Below are positions 50,879 through 59,252 of a stretch of 64,000 bases of DNA, piece by piece (the first letter of the stretch is position 1; every line of letters begins with the position of its first letter). Origin of the DNA: CG2-30-36-16 sp964372115 (GTDB lineage: Bacteria; Bacteroidota; Ignavibacteria; Ignavibacteriales; Ignavibacteriaceae); the NCBI GenBank assembly GCA_964372115.1, contig CAYJPN010000027.1, positions 1 to 64,000 of the forward strand, read 5' to 3'. Below the pieces are notes generated by a model. The model was given only the letters and a program-made list of their open reading frames with translations. It had not been told where the DNA came from and searched no databases. Made by a program: the position numbers and the translations under genes.

Positions 50879-51995
50879 ATTTGTAGATTTAAAAAAGCAA
50901 TATTTATCTATAAAAACGGAAATTAATAAAGCAATGGCTTCCGTTATCGAAAATACTGCTTTCATTAAAGGTAAAAATGTTGAAAATTTTGAACGTGATT
51001 TTGCTGAATTAATTAAAATTAAGCACTGTATAGGTGTAGGCAATGGAACAGACGCGCTTGTAATCGCATTAAGATCATTGAATATTGGCGTTGGTGACGA
51101 AGTAATAACCGTCGCCAATTCTTTCATTGCAACTTCCGAGGCAATTACTGCTATTGGAGCAAGGGTTGTTTTTATAGATGCTGATAGTCAGACATACAAT
51201 ATTGATGTAAAGAAAATAGAAGAAAAAATAACTTCTAAAACAAAAGCCATTATACCAGTTCATCTCTATGGTCAGCCGGCCGATATGTTGGAAATCGTTA
51301 GTATTGCTAAGAAGCATAACTTATTTATCATTGAAGATAGCGCTCAGGCGCATCTTGCTGAGTATCAAAATGTGGATGGAAGTTGGCAAAAAGTTGGAAC
51401 GTTTGGTGATTTATCAACATTCAGCTTTTTCCCTGGTAAAAATCTTGGCGCATATGGAGATGCAGGGGCGGTTGTTACGAATAATGACAACTTAGCGGAA
51501 AAAGTTAGAAAGTTTGCGAATCATGGTAGAATTGCAAAATATAACCATGAGTTTGAGGGATACAATAGCAGGCTGGATGGTCTACAATCGGCAATTTTAA
51601 ATGTAAAATTAAAGTATATAAATATATGGACGGAAAGAAGAAGGGAAGTAGCAAGAAAATATTCTGAATTATTTAGTACTGTTCCGCAAATCATAACTCC
51701 ATATGTTAATCACAAAACTAAGCCTGCCTGGCATTTATATGTTATTCAAGCGCAAAAAAGAGATGAATTACAAAAATTTTTGAAAGAAAACGGAATTGCG
51801 ACGGGAATTCACTATCCAATTGCTCTACCGAATCTTCAAGCGTATCAATATTTGGGGCACAATGAAAGTGACTTTCCTATTGCTTCCAGATTACAAAACG
51901 AAATACTAAGTCTTCCCATCTTTCCGGAAATAACTCAACAAGAGATTGAATTTGTTGCAAATAATATTAAAAAATTTTATTTGGACGAAAAATAA
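50868..51995 (+). CDS. wbpE: UDP-3-keto-GlcNAcA aminotransferase, WbpE type
   Basis: This encodes 375 aa in the DegT/DnrJ/EryC1 family. VEFVDLKKQYLSIKTEI is the WbpE/WlbC start, GVGNGTDALVIALR, IIEDSAQAH (PLP Asp near 157) and the Schiff-base Lys191 in FSFFPGKNLGAYGDAG are intact. It aminates the 3-keto sugar from WbpB. The ATG at 50868 has GGGAG six bases upstream and overlaps wbpD. An alternative ATG three bases earlier has poor spacing. Confidence 0.9.
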   Translation: MKVEFVDLKKQYLSIKTEINKAMASVIENTAFIKGKNVENFERDFAELIKIKHCIGVGNGTDALVIALRSLNIGVGDEVITVANSFIATSEAITAIGARVVFIDADSQTYNIDVKKIEEKITSKTKAIIPVHLYGQPADMLEIVSIAKKHNLFIIEDSAQAHLAEYQNVDGSWQKVGTFGDLSTFSFFPGKNLGAYGDAGAVVTNNDNLAEKVRKFANHGRIAKYNHEFEGYNSRLDGLQSAILNVKLKYINIWTERRREVARKYSELFSTVPQIITPYVNHKTKPAWHLYVIQAQKRDELQKFLKENGIATGIHYPIALPNLQAYQYLGHNESDFPIASRLQNEILSLPIFPEITQQEIEFVANNIKKFYLDEK

Positions 51996-52025
51996 TATTA
52001 ATTATTCTTTTAATCAGAGATACTT

Positions 52026-53648
52026 ATGAAATATGGTCCACATAAAATATTTATTTTGATGATTATATTAACTGTATCAATAGAGGCGCAGGTAATATAT
52101 TCACCTTTAAAGTCCAATGTTTATGATTTTTTAGATAGAGTTTCGCAAAAAGTTACTATCAATTATTACGACATTGTAAAACCAATACCAAGAACTGAAA
52201 TAGCAAGACTACTAGTAGAAATAGATCAATCCGCAAAATTTCTATCCGAAGTTGAAAAGGAAGAATTGCAATGGTATAAAGATGAGTACTCATTTGAATT
52301 GGATAAAACATTCAAAAGGTGGAGGTTATTTGAATATGCGGATACTCTGTTCCGGGTAATCCTCACTCCCGAGATACAATTACAACAGAACTTTTATGCC
52401 GGCAAGAAAAATTTGAAGACAAGATGGCTTGGCGGCTTTTATGGCTCAATTGGGGAAAACATCGGTTATAGCTTTTCTCTTACTGATAACAGTGAAGGGG
52501 GAGATTCAATAGATGCTGATAAAATATTTTCTTCTTTTACCGGCTTTAATCACAAAACCTCAAAAGACCGAACAATCTCTTTTGAAGATATAAATGCCAT
52601 GCTTACTTATAATTGGAGTTGGGGTTCATTTTCATTAGGTAAAGATTATATTAATTGGGGTTCAGGTAAAAACGGGCAGTTAATTCTTTCATCTAAAGCA
52701 CCTTCCTTTCCATTTATCAAATTTGATATTTCGCCGGTAAAGTGGCTTAGATTTCATTACATTCACGCATGGCTTGCGTCAGATGTTCCTGATTCAAGCA
52801 CCTTTTACACTACAACGGTTACTGACAAAAAAGGGGATCTCGATTATAGAGGAAACCAACGAAGTAAATATTTAGCAGCTAATTTTTTAAGTATCATCCC
52901 GGATGAACGTTTCATCTTTTCATTAGGTAATTCTATTATCTATAGCGATGGGTCTGTTCGTCTTCCTTTTTTAATTCCCTTTATTTGGTATTACAAAGGA
53001 ATTGACCATAATTTTTATGGAAGTACAAAGAATGACGGATATGGCAATAATGGGCAAATGTTTTTTAATTTTAGCATGAGATATCCTGGAAAATTCCATT
53101 TTTATTCGACACTTTTTATTGATGAATTTTCTTTAACCGGATTTTTAAAGGGAGATCACAGTAGAGATCAACTCGGGTATACTATAGGGGTAACCAATTA
53201 TAGCTCGATCATTGATAATTTACTGTTGGAAGTGGAATACACGAAAATAATGCCCGGAACATACCTCAATTATGTTCAAACACAAACATATCAGAATGCT
53301 TCTTATGATTTAGGACATTGGATAGGGCAGAATGCCGATCAACTTTATTTGGGTGCTAGCTATCAACTATTACGTGGATTAAATGCGAAAATTTATTACG
53401 AACAAGTTCGGAAGGGTGGATCACAAAAAGGAACAGATCGTTATAGTTCTAATGATATGCCGTTTTTGTATCTTCCCATGCAAAAATGGAATTATTTTGG
53501 TGCAACAATAAATTATCAACCGCTTTATGATCTGAATGTTCGTACTTATTTTAGATTTGTAAATTATTCTAGTGATGATGGAATTTCTGTACTTTACAAG
53601 AAAAATTCTGTTGATGCTGGAATTGGTTTGAGCTATGGAGTTTACTAA
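52026..53648 (+). CDS. outer-membrane beta-barrel, Wzi-like capsule/polysaccharide anchoring protein
   Basis: This encodes 540 aa. A signal peptide (residues 1-20, ...TVSIEAQ) is followed by a short helical section (~30-95) and a barrel of alternating strands rich in Tyr/Phe/Trp. WGSGKNGQLILSSKAPSFPF and DISPVKWLRFHYIHAWLAS are typical of the Wzi capsule-assembly family. It would sit in the outer membrane and bind exported polysaccharide at the surface. It is the last gene of the operon before the terminator. Confidence 0.8.
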   Translation: MKYGPHKIFILMIILTVSIEAQVIYSPLKSNVYDFLDRVSQKVTINYYDIVKPIPRTEIARLLVEIDQSAKFLSEVEKEELQWYKDEYSFELDKTFKRWRLFEYADTLFRVILTPEIQLQQNFYAGKKNLKTRWLGGFYGSIGENIGYSFSLTDNSEGGDSIDADKIFSSFTGFNHKTSKDRTISFEDINAMLTYNWSWGSFSLGKDYINWGSGKNGQLILSSKAPSFPFIKFDISPVKWLRFHYIHAWLASDVPDSSTFYTTTVTDKKGDLDYRGNQRSKYLAANFLSIIPDERFIFSLGNSIIYSDGSVRLPFLIPFIWYYKGIDHNFYGSTKNDGYGNNGQMFFNFSMRYPGKFHFYSTLFIDEFSLTGFLKGDHSRDQLGYTIGVTNYSSIIDNLLLEVEYTKIMPGTYLNYVQTQTYQNASYDLGHWIGQNADQLYLGASYQLLRGLNAKIYYEQVRKGGSQKGTDRYSSNDMPFLYLPMQKWNYFGATINYQPLYDLNVRTYFRFVNYSSDDGISVLYKKNSVDAGIGLSYGVY

Positions 53649-53729
53649 TTTGTTGTAAGTCATCATTGGTGTTAATCTATTTTAATTTGTAATTATCATT
53701 CTAATTTGATGTGATGAAAAGTTCATTGA

Positions 53730-53754
53730 GTCCTGCTTCGGCGGGATTTTTTGT
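53730..53754 (+). terminator. intrinsic terminator with UUCG loop
   Basis: CCTGC-TTCG-GCGGG forms a five-pair stem with one G-T pair around a stable UUCG tetraloop, followed by ATTTTTTG. It lies ~85 bp after the Wzi-like gene and ends the long polysaccharide operon. Confidence 0.85.
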
Positions 53755-53780
53755 TTTCAGCCAAAGGCAAGGAGGATTGA

Positions 53781-53870
53781 GGAATTATGAATTATGAATG
53801 ATGAATGCTAGGAATGATGAATGTAGGAATGAAGAATGTTGAGTGATGAATAAAGGAATAATTGATAAAA
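53781..53870. repeat. ATGAATT/GGAATGATGAAT simple repeats
   Basis: Heptamer-like units (AATTATG, AATGATG, TAGGAATG) precede the four-helix-bundle gene. A matching array at 54222-54370 follows it, so the gene is boxed by the same simple repeats. Confidence 0.8.
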
Positions 53871-53871
53871 A

Positions 53872-54219
53872 ATGAAGAATGATTTAAAGGATAGGACAAA
53901 AAAGTTTGCACATGATTGTGTGAAGTTAGCTCTTAAATTACCGAATACTTATTTGGGAAATCATATTCGTAAACAACTGATTAGATGTAGTACTTCAGTA
54001 GCTGCTAATTACAGAGCAGTATGTCTTGCCCAAAGTAAAGCATCTTTTATTGCCAAAATTAGTATAGTTATAGAAGAATCTGACGAAAGTGAGTTTTGGT
54101 TGGAATTTATTATTGATGAAAAGCTGCTCCCTAAACCTGAAGTTGAGCCGCTTTTAATAGAAGCACATGAATTAGCTTCAATATTTATTACTTCCAGGAG
54201 AACAGCACAAAAGAAATGA
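53872..54219 (+). CDS. four-helix-bundle protein
   Basis: This encodes 115 aa, intact: KKFAHDCVKLALKLPNTYLG, then IRKQLIRCSTSVAANYRAVC and SEFWLEFIIDEKLLPKPEVE. It belongs to the four-helix-bundle (23S rRNA intervening-sequence-type) family, as do the stubs at 17231 and 21901 and the gene at 27194, but all four are different members. Function of these proteins is unknown. Confidence 0.87.
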   Translation: MKNDLKDRTKKFAHDCVKLALKLPNTYLGNHIRKQLIRCSTSVAANYRAVCLAQSKASFIAKISIVIEESDESEFWLEFIIDEKLLPKPEVEPLLIEAHELASIFITSRRTAQKK

Positions 54220-54221
54220 GA

Positions 54222-54370
54222 ATAATGGTAGGAATGATGAATGCTAGGAATGATGAATGATGAATTATGAATGTTGGAATGTAGGAATGTTGAATTATGA
54301 ATGATGAACGTGGGAATGATGAATGATGAATGTTGGAATGTTGGAATGTAGGAATGATGAATGAAGAATT
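54222..54370. repeat. ATGAATG/GTAGGA simple repeats
   Basis: Purine-rich units such as AATGATGAATG and GAATGTTGGAATGTAGGAAT follow the four-helix-bundle gene. They are non-coding even though a chance frame starts inside them at 54330. Confidence 0.8.
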
Positions 54371-54434
54371 TATGATTGATGATTTTAAGTTTGACTGGTT
54401 GAGTTTTATTCAACAATCAACAATCTACAACGTA

Positions 54435-54614
54435 ATGCAAATACAAAGAGATTCATTACGGTTTTTAAGATACGCGGTTGATTTTTTCTGTATAACCCTC
54501 TCATTCTTTGTCAGCCTGAACTATTTGGAAATTTGGAAAGGAAAAAAACATTTTATATCTCTTAATTTTCGATTAACTTTATATGAAAAATCTGAAATCA
54601 ATATACAAGGATAG
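54435..54614 (+). pseudogene. possible N-terminal stub of a membrane sugar transferase
   Basis: ATG 54435 opens MQIQRDSLRFLRYAVDFFCI then TLSFFVSLNYLEIW, a hydrophobic first helix in the style of initiating sugar transferases of the EpsE/WcaJ group. Only 59 codons remain and the rest is lost. The assignment rests on one membrane segment and its context, so it is tentative. Confidence 0.4.
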
Positions 54615-54619
54615 AAAAA

Positions 54620-54898
54620 ATGAATAACAAAATAACAGGGGTGAAAATACCCAAAAGAAAAAAGGTTTTACGCCATAGCAAAACCCAACTTCCATTGTTT
54701 GTAGAGAAGGATGAAGACGGATTTTATGTGGTAGAATGCCCCTTATTTGAAGGCTGCTATTCACAGGGGAAGACTCTTGATCAAGCATTAACGAACATAC
54801 GGGAAGTTATTGAACTGGTTCTGGAAGAAAAAGACAACCGCAATATACTTCATTCCTATAGACCGCGCGAAATTAGCTTGCATACAATTACTTTATAA
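54620..54898 (+). CDS. HicB family antitoxin
   Basis: This encodes 92 aa. LPLFVEKDEDGFYVVECPLF then EGCYSQGKTLDQALTNIREV is the canonical HicB partial RNase-H-like fold. The next gene, two bases beyond the stop, is its HicA toxin, but broken. Gene order hicB-hicA is the less common arrangement but known. Confidence 0.87.
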   Translation: MNNKITGVKIPKRKKVLRHSKTQLPLFVEKDEDGFYVVECPLFEGCYSQGKTLDQALTNIREVIELVLEEKDNRNILHSYRPREISLHTITL

Positions 54899-54900
54899 AT

Positions 54901-55059
54901 ATGACAAAGTTGCCGGTTCTCAAAGGTCGGGAAATTATTGCTGCGTTAACTAAAATCGGTTATATTCAGATTAGGCAGCGTGGAAGTCATATTAGGCTTG
55001 AATGTTCCGGTAGAAAATCTATTACTGTACCCATTAAGGGAAATTTGAGGCGATGGTAA
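54901..55059 (+). pseudogene. HicA toxin truncated by fused sugar-epimerase fragment
   Basis: The 52-codon frame MTKLPVLKGREIIAALTKIG then YIQIRQRGSHIRLECS is a good HicA dsRBD-like domain with the catalytic His in RGSHIRL. It loses the usual C-terminal HKGKELxxGxLRxIL region: after VPIKGNLR the sequence switches to an epimerase fragment and stops at 55057. The toxin is likely weakened or inactive. Confidence 0.82.
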
Positions 55060-55234
55060 ACAAACCCGTTCTTTTCTTTGTATTGACAGATGCTTTGAAG
55101 GTGTAAGAAAATTGATGGATTCTGAAACATTTTTTGGTCCCGTTAATATTGGCTCTGATGAAATAGTTACGATAAACCAGTTAGCTGAATATGTATGTGG
55201 CTTAGCCATCCCTTCGGGAGAAATAGCGTGTTAG
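55052..55234 (+). pseudogene. SDR epimerase fragment (GDP-mannose 3,5-epimerase-like)
   Basis: In the frame starting at 55052: DGKQTRSFLCIDRCFEGVRK then LMDSETFFGPVNIGSDEIVT and INQLAEYV, the conserved late region of GDP-mannose 3,5-epimerase-like enzymes (WGDGxQTRSFxYIDxxxEGxxRL...GPVNIGS). No start codon or N-terminal half is present, and the frame ends at 55232. It is a further remnant of a sugar-nucleotide gene outside the operon. Confidence 0.82.
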
Positions 55235-55508
55235 AAGTTAATTAAGCCGCAATTATGAATGATGAATGATGAATTATGATTGATGAATTATGAATTATGA
55301 ATTATGAATTATGAATTATGAATGATGAATGTGGGAATGTAGGAATGATGATTGATGAATTATGATTGAAGGATGATGATTTCGGCCAGAGACTGATCAA
55401 CTAACGCTGAGAAGGAATGAAGAAGGATGATGGGGAGATAAGAGATTTTGGGAAGGGAAAGAGTTGAGCAGTTGGCAATCGGCAGTAGGAAGTAGGCATT
55501 TGAACCAG

Positions 55509-55560
55509 AACATCATTTATGATGTTTTTTTTTTGGAGCGTGGCGCTTAAGCGCCATGCG
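55509..55560. repeat. R2 double-hairpin repeat, copy 1
   Basis: AACATCAT-TT-ATGATGTT is a perfect stem followed by ten T and then GGAGCGTGGCGCTTAAGCGC, whose second stem (GCGTGGCGCT / AGCGCCATGC) is near-perfect. The first hairpin has the form of an intrinsic terminator. Confidence 0.9.
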
Positions 55561-55817
55561 AAGTTGAAATAGTGAATCGTAAGAAGCAGAAGGGGGAATA
55601 ATTTTAGCAAAAGCACAAAGAATGGACGGGAAATGTACAGCGGACTTTAGTCTGTTGAAGTGGATAGTACGGCAAGCCGTATGGTTGATGGATGAGTTTT
55701 GATGGGTGATGGAGGAGACGTAGACTTTAAGACAATGAGACTATGGGAAGTGAAGGAGTTGAGCGGTGGGCAGTTTGCCGTCAGCAGTTGGCAGGCGGCA
55801 ATGGGCATTTGAACCAG

Positions 55818-55867
55818 AACATCATTTATGATGTTTTTTTTTGGAGCGTGGCGCTTAAGCGCCATGC
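55818..55867. repeat. R2 double-hairpin repeat, copy 2
   Basis: Same structure as copy 1 (ATCATTTATGAT stem, poly-T, GCGTGGCGCTTAAGCGCC stem). It sits 83 bp before the first DUF4143 ATPase gene. Confidence 0.9.
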
Positions 55868-55949
55868 TTTTCTTTAAGGCGAGTATTGTATGGTATATAT
55901 AATGATATTATATTAGTATCGTTAAATATAAACAACGATTATACTCTTC

Positions 55950-57269
55950 ATGGAAAAAATTAAGTTCTATTTACGCTGGTGGTTTGACTATAAATTACCG
56001 TTTTATGTTGAAAGGGAGTTTGATAGTTCAATAGTTGATACAAATCTGATAGCGGTTTTGGTAGGCGCCAGAAGAGCCGGGAAAAGTACTTTATTCTACC
56101 AATTAATAGATTCTTATAAAGAGAAGATACCGGCTTCAAATATCATATATGTCAATTTTGAAGACGATAGATTGGCGCCGCTTGAAGGGAAAGAGTTATC
56201 CGGGTTACTGAATGTTTTCCGGCAGAATTATACCTACGATGAAAATTATCCAATATATTTATTTTTAGATGAAATACAGAACCTTCCGGGTTGGGATAAA
56301 ACGGTTCGTCGTTTATATGATACGGAAAACGTAAAAATTTTTATTACCGGTTCAAATTCAAAACTACTGAGCCGTGAAATATCAACTGCTTTACGCGGTA
56401 GAACGCTATCGAGTAAAGTAAATCCGTTAAATTTTACTGAATATCTGAAGTTTAACAATATACCCGTTCCGGATTTAAATGATTTAAGATATTCAGGGCA
56501 AAAAGATAAAATTATTTTTTCATTTGATAAATATTTAAAGTATGGCGGTTTTCCTGAGGTTGTTAGGGCGGAAAACGAACAGTTACAGGAAAGGATATTA
56601 CATGAGTATATGAATACCATTTTTTACTCTGATATTATTGAGCGGTATGAGATTAGACAATTTAAGGTAATGGATATTTATTTAAAGATGCTGTGCCGTC
56701 AAACCGGCTCGTTATTCAGTTTCGGCAAAATGCAAAATCTTCTAAAATCACTCGGTTTCAAAGTATCAAAAAATACATTAATAGAATACTTAAGTTATAT
56801 GGAAGAAGCTTTTTTCGGAAAAAGTGTAATGATATTCTCCTATTCAATCAAAGATCAACTTCAGTATCCGCGCAAGTTTTATTTAGTGGATACCGGCTTA
56901 TTTACAGCAACAACATTTATTAAGGAACGGGATTACGGCAGGTTATTAGAAAATTTGGTTTTTAATTCTCTGCATAGCAGGTACGATACTCTAGCATACT
57001 GGAAAGATAAAAGAGGGAATGAAGTTGATTTTGTTTTACCTGATTTATTGCACACAGAGGGGGCATTTTCTTTAATCCAGGTTTGCTATGATATGAAAGA
57101 TGAAAAAACCAGGAAAAGGGAAATTGATAATCTGGTTACCGCGGCTAAGTATTTTAAAGTAAAAACCGGATTAGTTATTACCAGGGATAGTTGGGGTGAA
57201 GTTGTGATAGATGGGATTGAAATAATTGAAAAACCATATTTTTCATGGTGTTCGGAAGGAACAAAGTAA
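55950..57269 (+). CDS. AAA_14/DUF4143-type ATPase
   Basis: This encodes 439 aa. The P-loop VGARRAGKSTLFYQ is at residues 38-51, Walker B YLFLDEIQNLPGW near 103, sensor ITGSNSKLLSREISTALRGR near 131, then the DUF4143 C-terminal domain ending with a PD-(D/E)XK-like segment (YWKDKRGNEVDFVLPD). The family is widespread and multiplied in Bacteroidota and archaea, and its function is not established; roles in mobile or defence regions are often suggested. R2 repeats lie on both sides. Confidence 0.88.
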   Translation: MEKIKFYLRWWFDYKLPFYVEREFDSSIVDTNLIAVLVGARRAGKSTLFYQLIDSYKEKIPASNIIYVNFEDDRLAPLEGKELSGLLNVFRQNYTYDENYPIYLFLDEIQNLPGWDKTVRRLYDTENVKIFITGSNSKLLSREISTALRGRTLSSKVNPLNFTEYLKFNNIPVPDLNDLRYSGQKDKIIFSFDKYLKYGGFPEVVRAENEQLQERILHEYMNTIFYSDIIERYEIRQFKVMDIYLKMLCRQTGSLFSFGKMQNLLKSLGFKVSKNTLIEYLSYMEEAFFGKSVMIFSYSIKDQLQYPRKFYLVDTGLFTATTFIKERDYGRLLENLVFNSLHSRYDTLAYWKDKRGNEVDFVLPDLLHTEGAFSLIQVCYDMKDEKTRKREIDNLVTAAKYFKVKTGLVITRDSWGEVVIDGIEIIEKPYFSWCSEGTK

Positions 57270-57341
57270 AGGCGTGCCTGTTTGCAGTTATCAGTCCGCC
57301 GCGGCGGATCAGTGGAGAGCGGACTGACAACTGAAAACTCT

Positions 57342-57393
57342 AACATCATCTATGATGTTTTTTTCGTGGAGCGTGGCGCTTTAGCGCCATGCG
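57342..57393. repeat. R2 double-hairpin repeat, copy 3
   Basis: AACATCATCTATGATGTT, poly-T, then GCGTGGCGCTTTAGCGCCAT, 73 bp after the first ATPase gene. Orientation is the same as the genes. Confidence 0.9.
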
Positions 57394-57403
57394 GAGTTTG
57401 GGA

Positions 57404-57540
57404 TTGAATTTATTCATATCTGTTAGCCCTGAAAGGGCGAAATACAATAGCGTAGGGCGTTAGCCCTATGCGCAAAATAACACAAGAAATATTCAAGCCC
57501 TGCAAGGGCGAAATACATGGTGCAACTAAACATCTCGATG
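57404..57540. repeat. GCCCTGAAAGGGCGAAATAC palindromic repeats
   Basis: TAGCCCTGAAAGGGCGAAAT near 57425 and AAGCCCTGCAAGGGCGAAAT near 57496 are two copies of a palindrome with a shared tail, separated by GCGTAGGGCGTTAGCCCTAT, itself an inverted repeat. Part of the 460-bp gap between the first two ATPase genes; no gene here. Confidence 0.8.
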
Positions 57541-57593
57541 ATGCGGAGTTGAAAAGAATTAGAAATTACAAATTAAAGTCCGCCTTTGGCGTG

Positions 57594-57655
57594 GTTTATT
57601 TCACGGGATCTACAATTCCGCCAAAGGACGGACAGGCGTCATTATAAAATCAAAA
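57594..57655. repeat. R1 repeat, copy 1 (TTTCACGGGA...GGACGGACAGGC)
   Basis: TTTCACGGGATCTACAATTC then CGCCAAAGGACGGACAGGCG and TCATTATAAAATCAAAA. Copies 2 and 3 lie at 59087-59171 and 60775-60850, each upstream of a gene. This copy lacks the left CCCGTGAAT arm. Confidence 0.85.
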
Positions 57656-57731
57656 GAAGCTGGATGATTTCCTTTGGAAAAGGATTGTTATTTGATTATC
57701 TTTCCTTTAACAAAGGAAGGATTTTGCGTTG

Positions 57732-59015
57732 ATGAAAGAAATACTAAAGACAGTAATAAAAGATTTTCACAACAATCAGCTTCCGGGTTTTAAGGAAAGG
57801 AGTCTTACCGTTCCTTTAAACTGTGGAAAGATTATATCGTTAATAGGCAGCCGTAGAACGGGTAAGACGTATTATTTATACCAGCTTATTTCAAAATTAT
57901 TAGAGACGGTTAATAAAGAAAATATTCTTTACATCAATTTTGAAGATGAAAGGCTTAATCTAAAATCGGATGACCTACGATTAATTATTGACGCATATTA
58001 TGAATTATATCCGGAAAATAAGGATGTGCTCTATATTTTTTTTGATGAGGTTCAAAATATTTCAAATTGGGAAAAGTTTGTAAGGCGTCTGTATGATACC
58101 GTTTCGAAAAACATAATAATAACCGGCTCTTCATCCAAATTATTAGGCAAGGAAATTGCCTCCAGTCTTAGAGGCAGAGCGATTTGGTATGAGTTATTTC
58201 CTCTTACATTTTCCGAATATTTACATTTCCAAAATATTGATTCAGGAGATAGATATAGCTCAAGAAATAAAGCAAAGATAGTAAAGGCTTATGCTAATTT
58301 TTTATTTAACGGAGGATTTCCCGAGGTAATTTTTTATGACGCACAATTAAGGTTGAAAACTTTACAGTCATATCTGGATGTTATGATTTACAGAGATATT
58401 ATAGAAAAATATGAAGTAAAGAACTCGGCATCTCTGAGATATTTTATTAAGAAAAGCTTATCAAATGTTTCGAATAGAATCTCGGTAAATAAGCTATTCA
58501 ATGAATTGAAATCATTAGGCGTTAAAATAAGCAAAGATACTATTTATGATTATATCAATTATGTGCAAGATTGTTATCTCTTATACCTAGTGAATATTTA
58601 TTCCGAATCAATAAATGTACAACAGACGAATGAAAAGAAACTTTATTGTATAGACACGGGATTAGTGAACAGCGTATCGTTCAAATTTTCACAAAATACC
58701 GGGAGGATGCTTGAGAATGTGGTCTTTATGCAATTAAGAAGCAAGGGGGAGCAAGTATTCTATCATAAAAGAAAAAATGAATGTGATTTTGTGGTTCAAA
58801 GAAATGAAAAAATATATGCAGCGTATCAGGTTGCTTTTGAATTAAATGAAACCAATAGAGAAAGAGAGACTAAGGGATTGCTGGAAGCCCTTAATTTCTT
58901 CCAGTTAGATGAAGGTTATATTTTGACGATGGATCAAACGGATGATATTGAGATTGATGGAAAGCTGCTAAAAGTACGTCCGGTTTGGATGTGGAGTTTG
59001 GAATGTGAGGATTGA
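57732..59015 (+). CDS. AAA_14/DUF4143-type ATPase
   Basis: This encodes 427 aa. P-loop SLIGSRRTGKTYYLYQ near residue 37, Walker B LYIFFDEVQNISNWEKF near 100, sensor ITGSSSKLLGKEIASSLRGR near 130, and the DUF4143 part with FYHKRKNECDFVVQRNEKIY near the end. It is clearly related to the gene at 55950 (same LLxxExxxxLRGR motif), consistent with old duplication. ATG 57732 is preferred over TTG 57729. Confidence 0.88.
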   Translation: MKEILKTVIKDFHNNQLPGFKERSLTVPLNCGKIISLIGSRRTGKTYYLYQLISKLLETVNKENILYINFEDERLNLKSDDLRLIIDAYYELYPENKDVLYIFFDEVQNISNWEKFVRRLYDTVSKNIIITGSSSKLLGKEIASSLRGRAIWYELFPLTFSEYLHFQNIDSGDRYSSRNKAKIVKAYANFLFNGGFPEVIFYDAQLRLKTLQSYLDVMIYRDIIEKYEVKNSASLRYFIKKSLSNVSNRISVNKLFNELKSLGVKISKDTIYDYINYVQDCYLLYLVNIYSESINVQQTNEKKLYCIDTGLVNSVSFKFSQNTGRMLENVVFMQLRSKGEQVFYHKRKNECDFVVQRNEKIYAAYQVAFELNETNRERETKGLLEALNFFQLDEGYILTMDQTDDIEIDGKLLKVRPVWMWSLECED

Positions 59016-59086
59016 GGATTGAAGGGTTGACAACTGAAGGAGTGATTTTTTTATTCAACAACCTGCCTGCCCCGCAGCCTTTTGCG

Positions 59087-59171
59087 GTGGTCCCGTGAAT
59101 TCTGAGGCTATTGTTTCACGGGATTGGCAATTCCAATAAAGGACGGACAGGCTTCATTATAAAATCAAAAG
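59087..59171. repeat. R1 repeat, copy 2
   Basis: CCCGTGAATTCTGAGGCTAT then TGTTTCACGGGATTGGCAAT and AAAGGACGGACAGGCTTCAT, ATAAAATCAAAA. The outer parts CCCGTGAA/TTCACGGG pair. It is ~85% identical to copy 3 at 60775 or better. Confidence 0.88.
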
Positions 59172-59202
59172 GGATTGAAAGATTAAGGAGGGTATAATAT
59201 GT

Positions 59203-59233
59203 TTGAAAAATGATACAAATATGCGTAAATTTG
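59203..59233 (+). promoter_or_regulatory. probable Bacteroidota-type promoter (TTG-N20-TAAATTTG)
   Basis: TTG at 59203-59205 and TAAATTTG at 59226-59233 have the spacing and sequence of the Bacteroidota -33/-7 pair. The predicted transcription start near 59240 leaves a 12-15-base leader before ATG 59253. Confidence 0.5.
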
Positions 59234-59252
59234 TAATAAAAATAATACATAT

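Larger units (their letters stand above)
55235..55949. other. gene-free region made of simple repeats and two R2 elements
   Basis: 55247-55375 is an AATGATG/AATTATG heptamer array. Two diverged copies of a ~110-bp block (about 55400-55508 and 55700-55817; landmark GTTGAGCRGT...GGCATTTGAACCAG) each end in an R2 double hairpin. The 80 bp before the ATPase gene are AT-rich (TATATATAATGATATTATAT) and probably hold its promoter. Confidence 0.7.

Noticed and set aside
54330..54434. Extension of the 54435 fragment upstream to 54330
   Set aside because: That part is encoded by the ATGAATG/GGAATG simple repeat.
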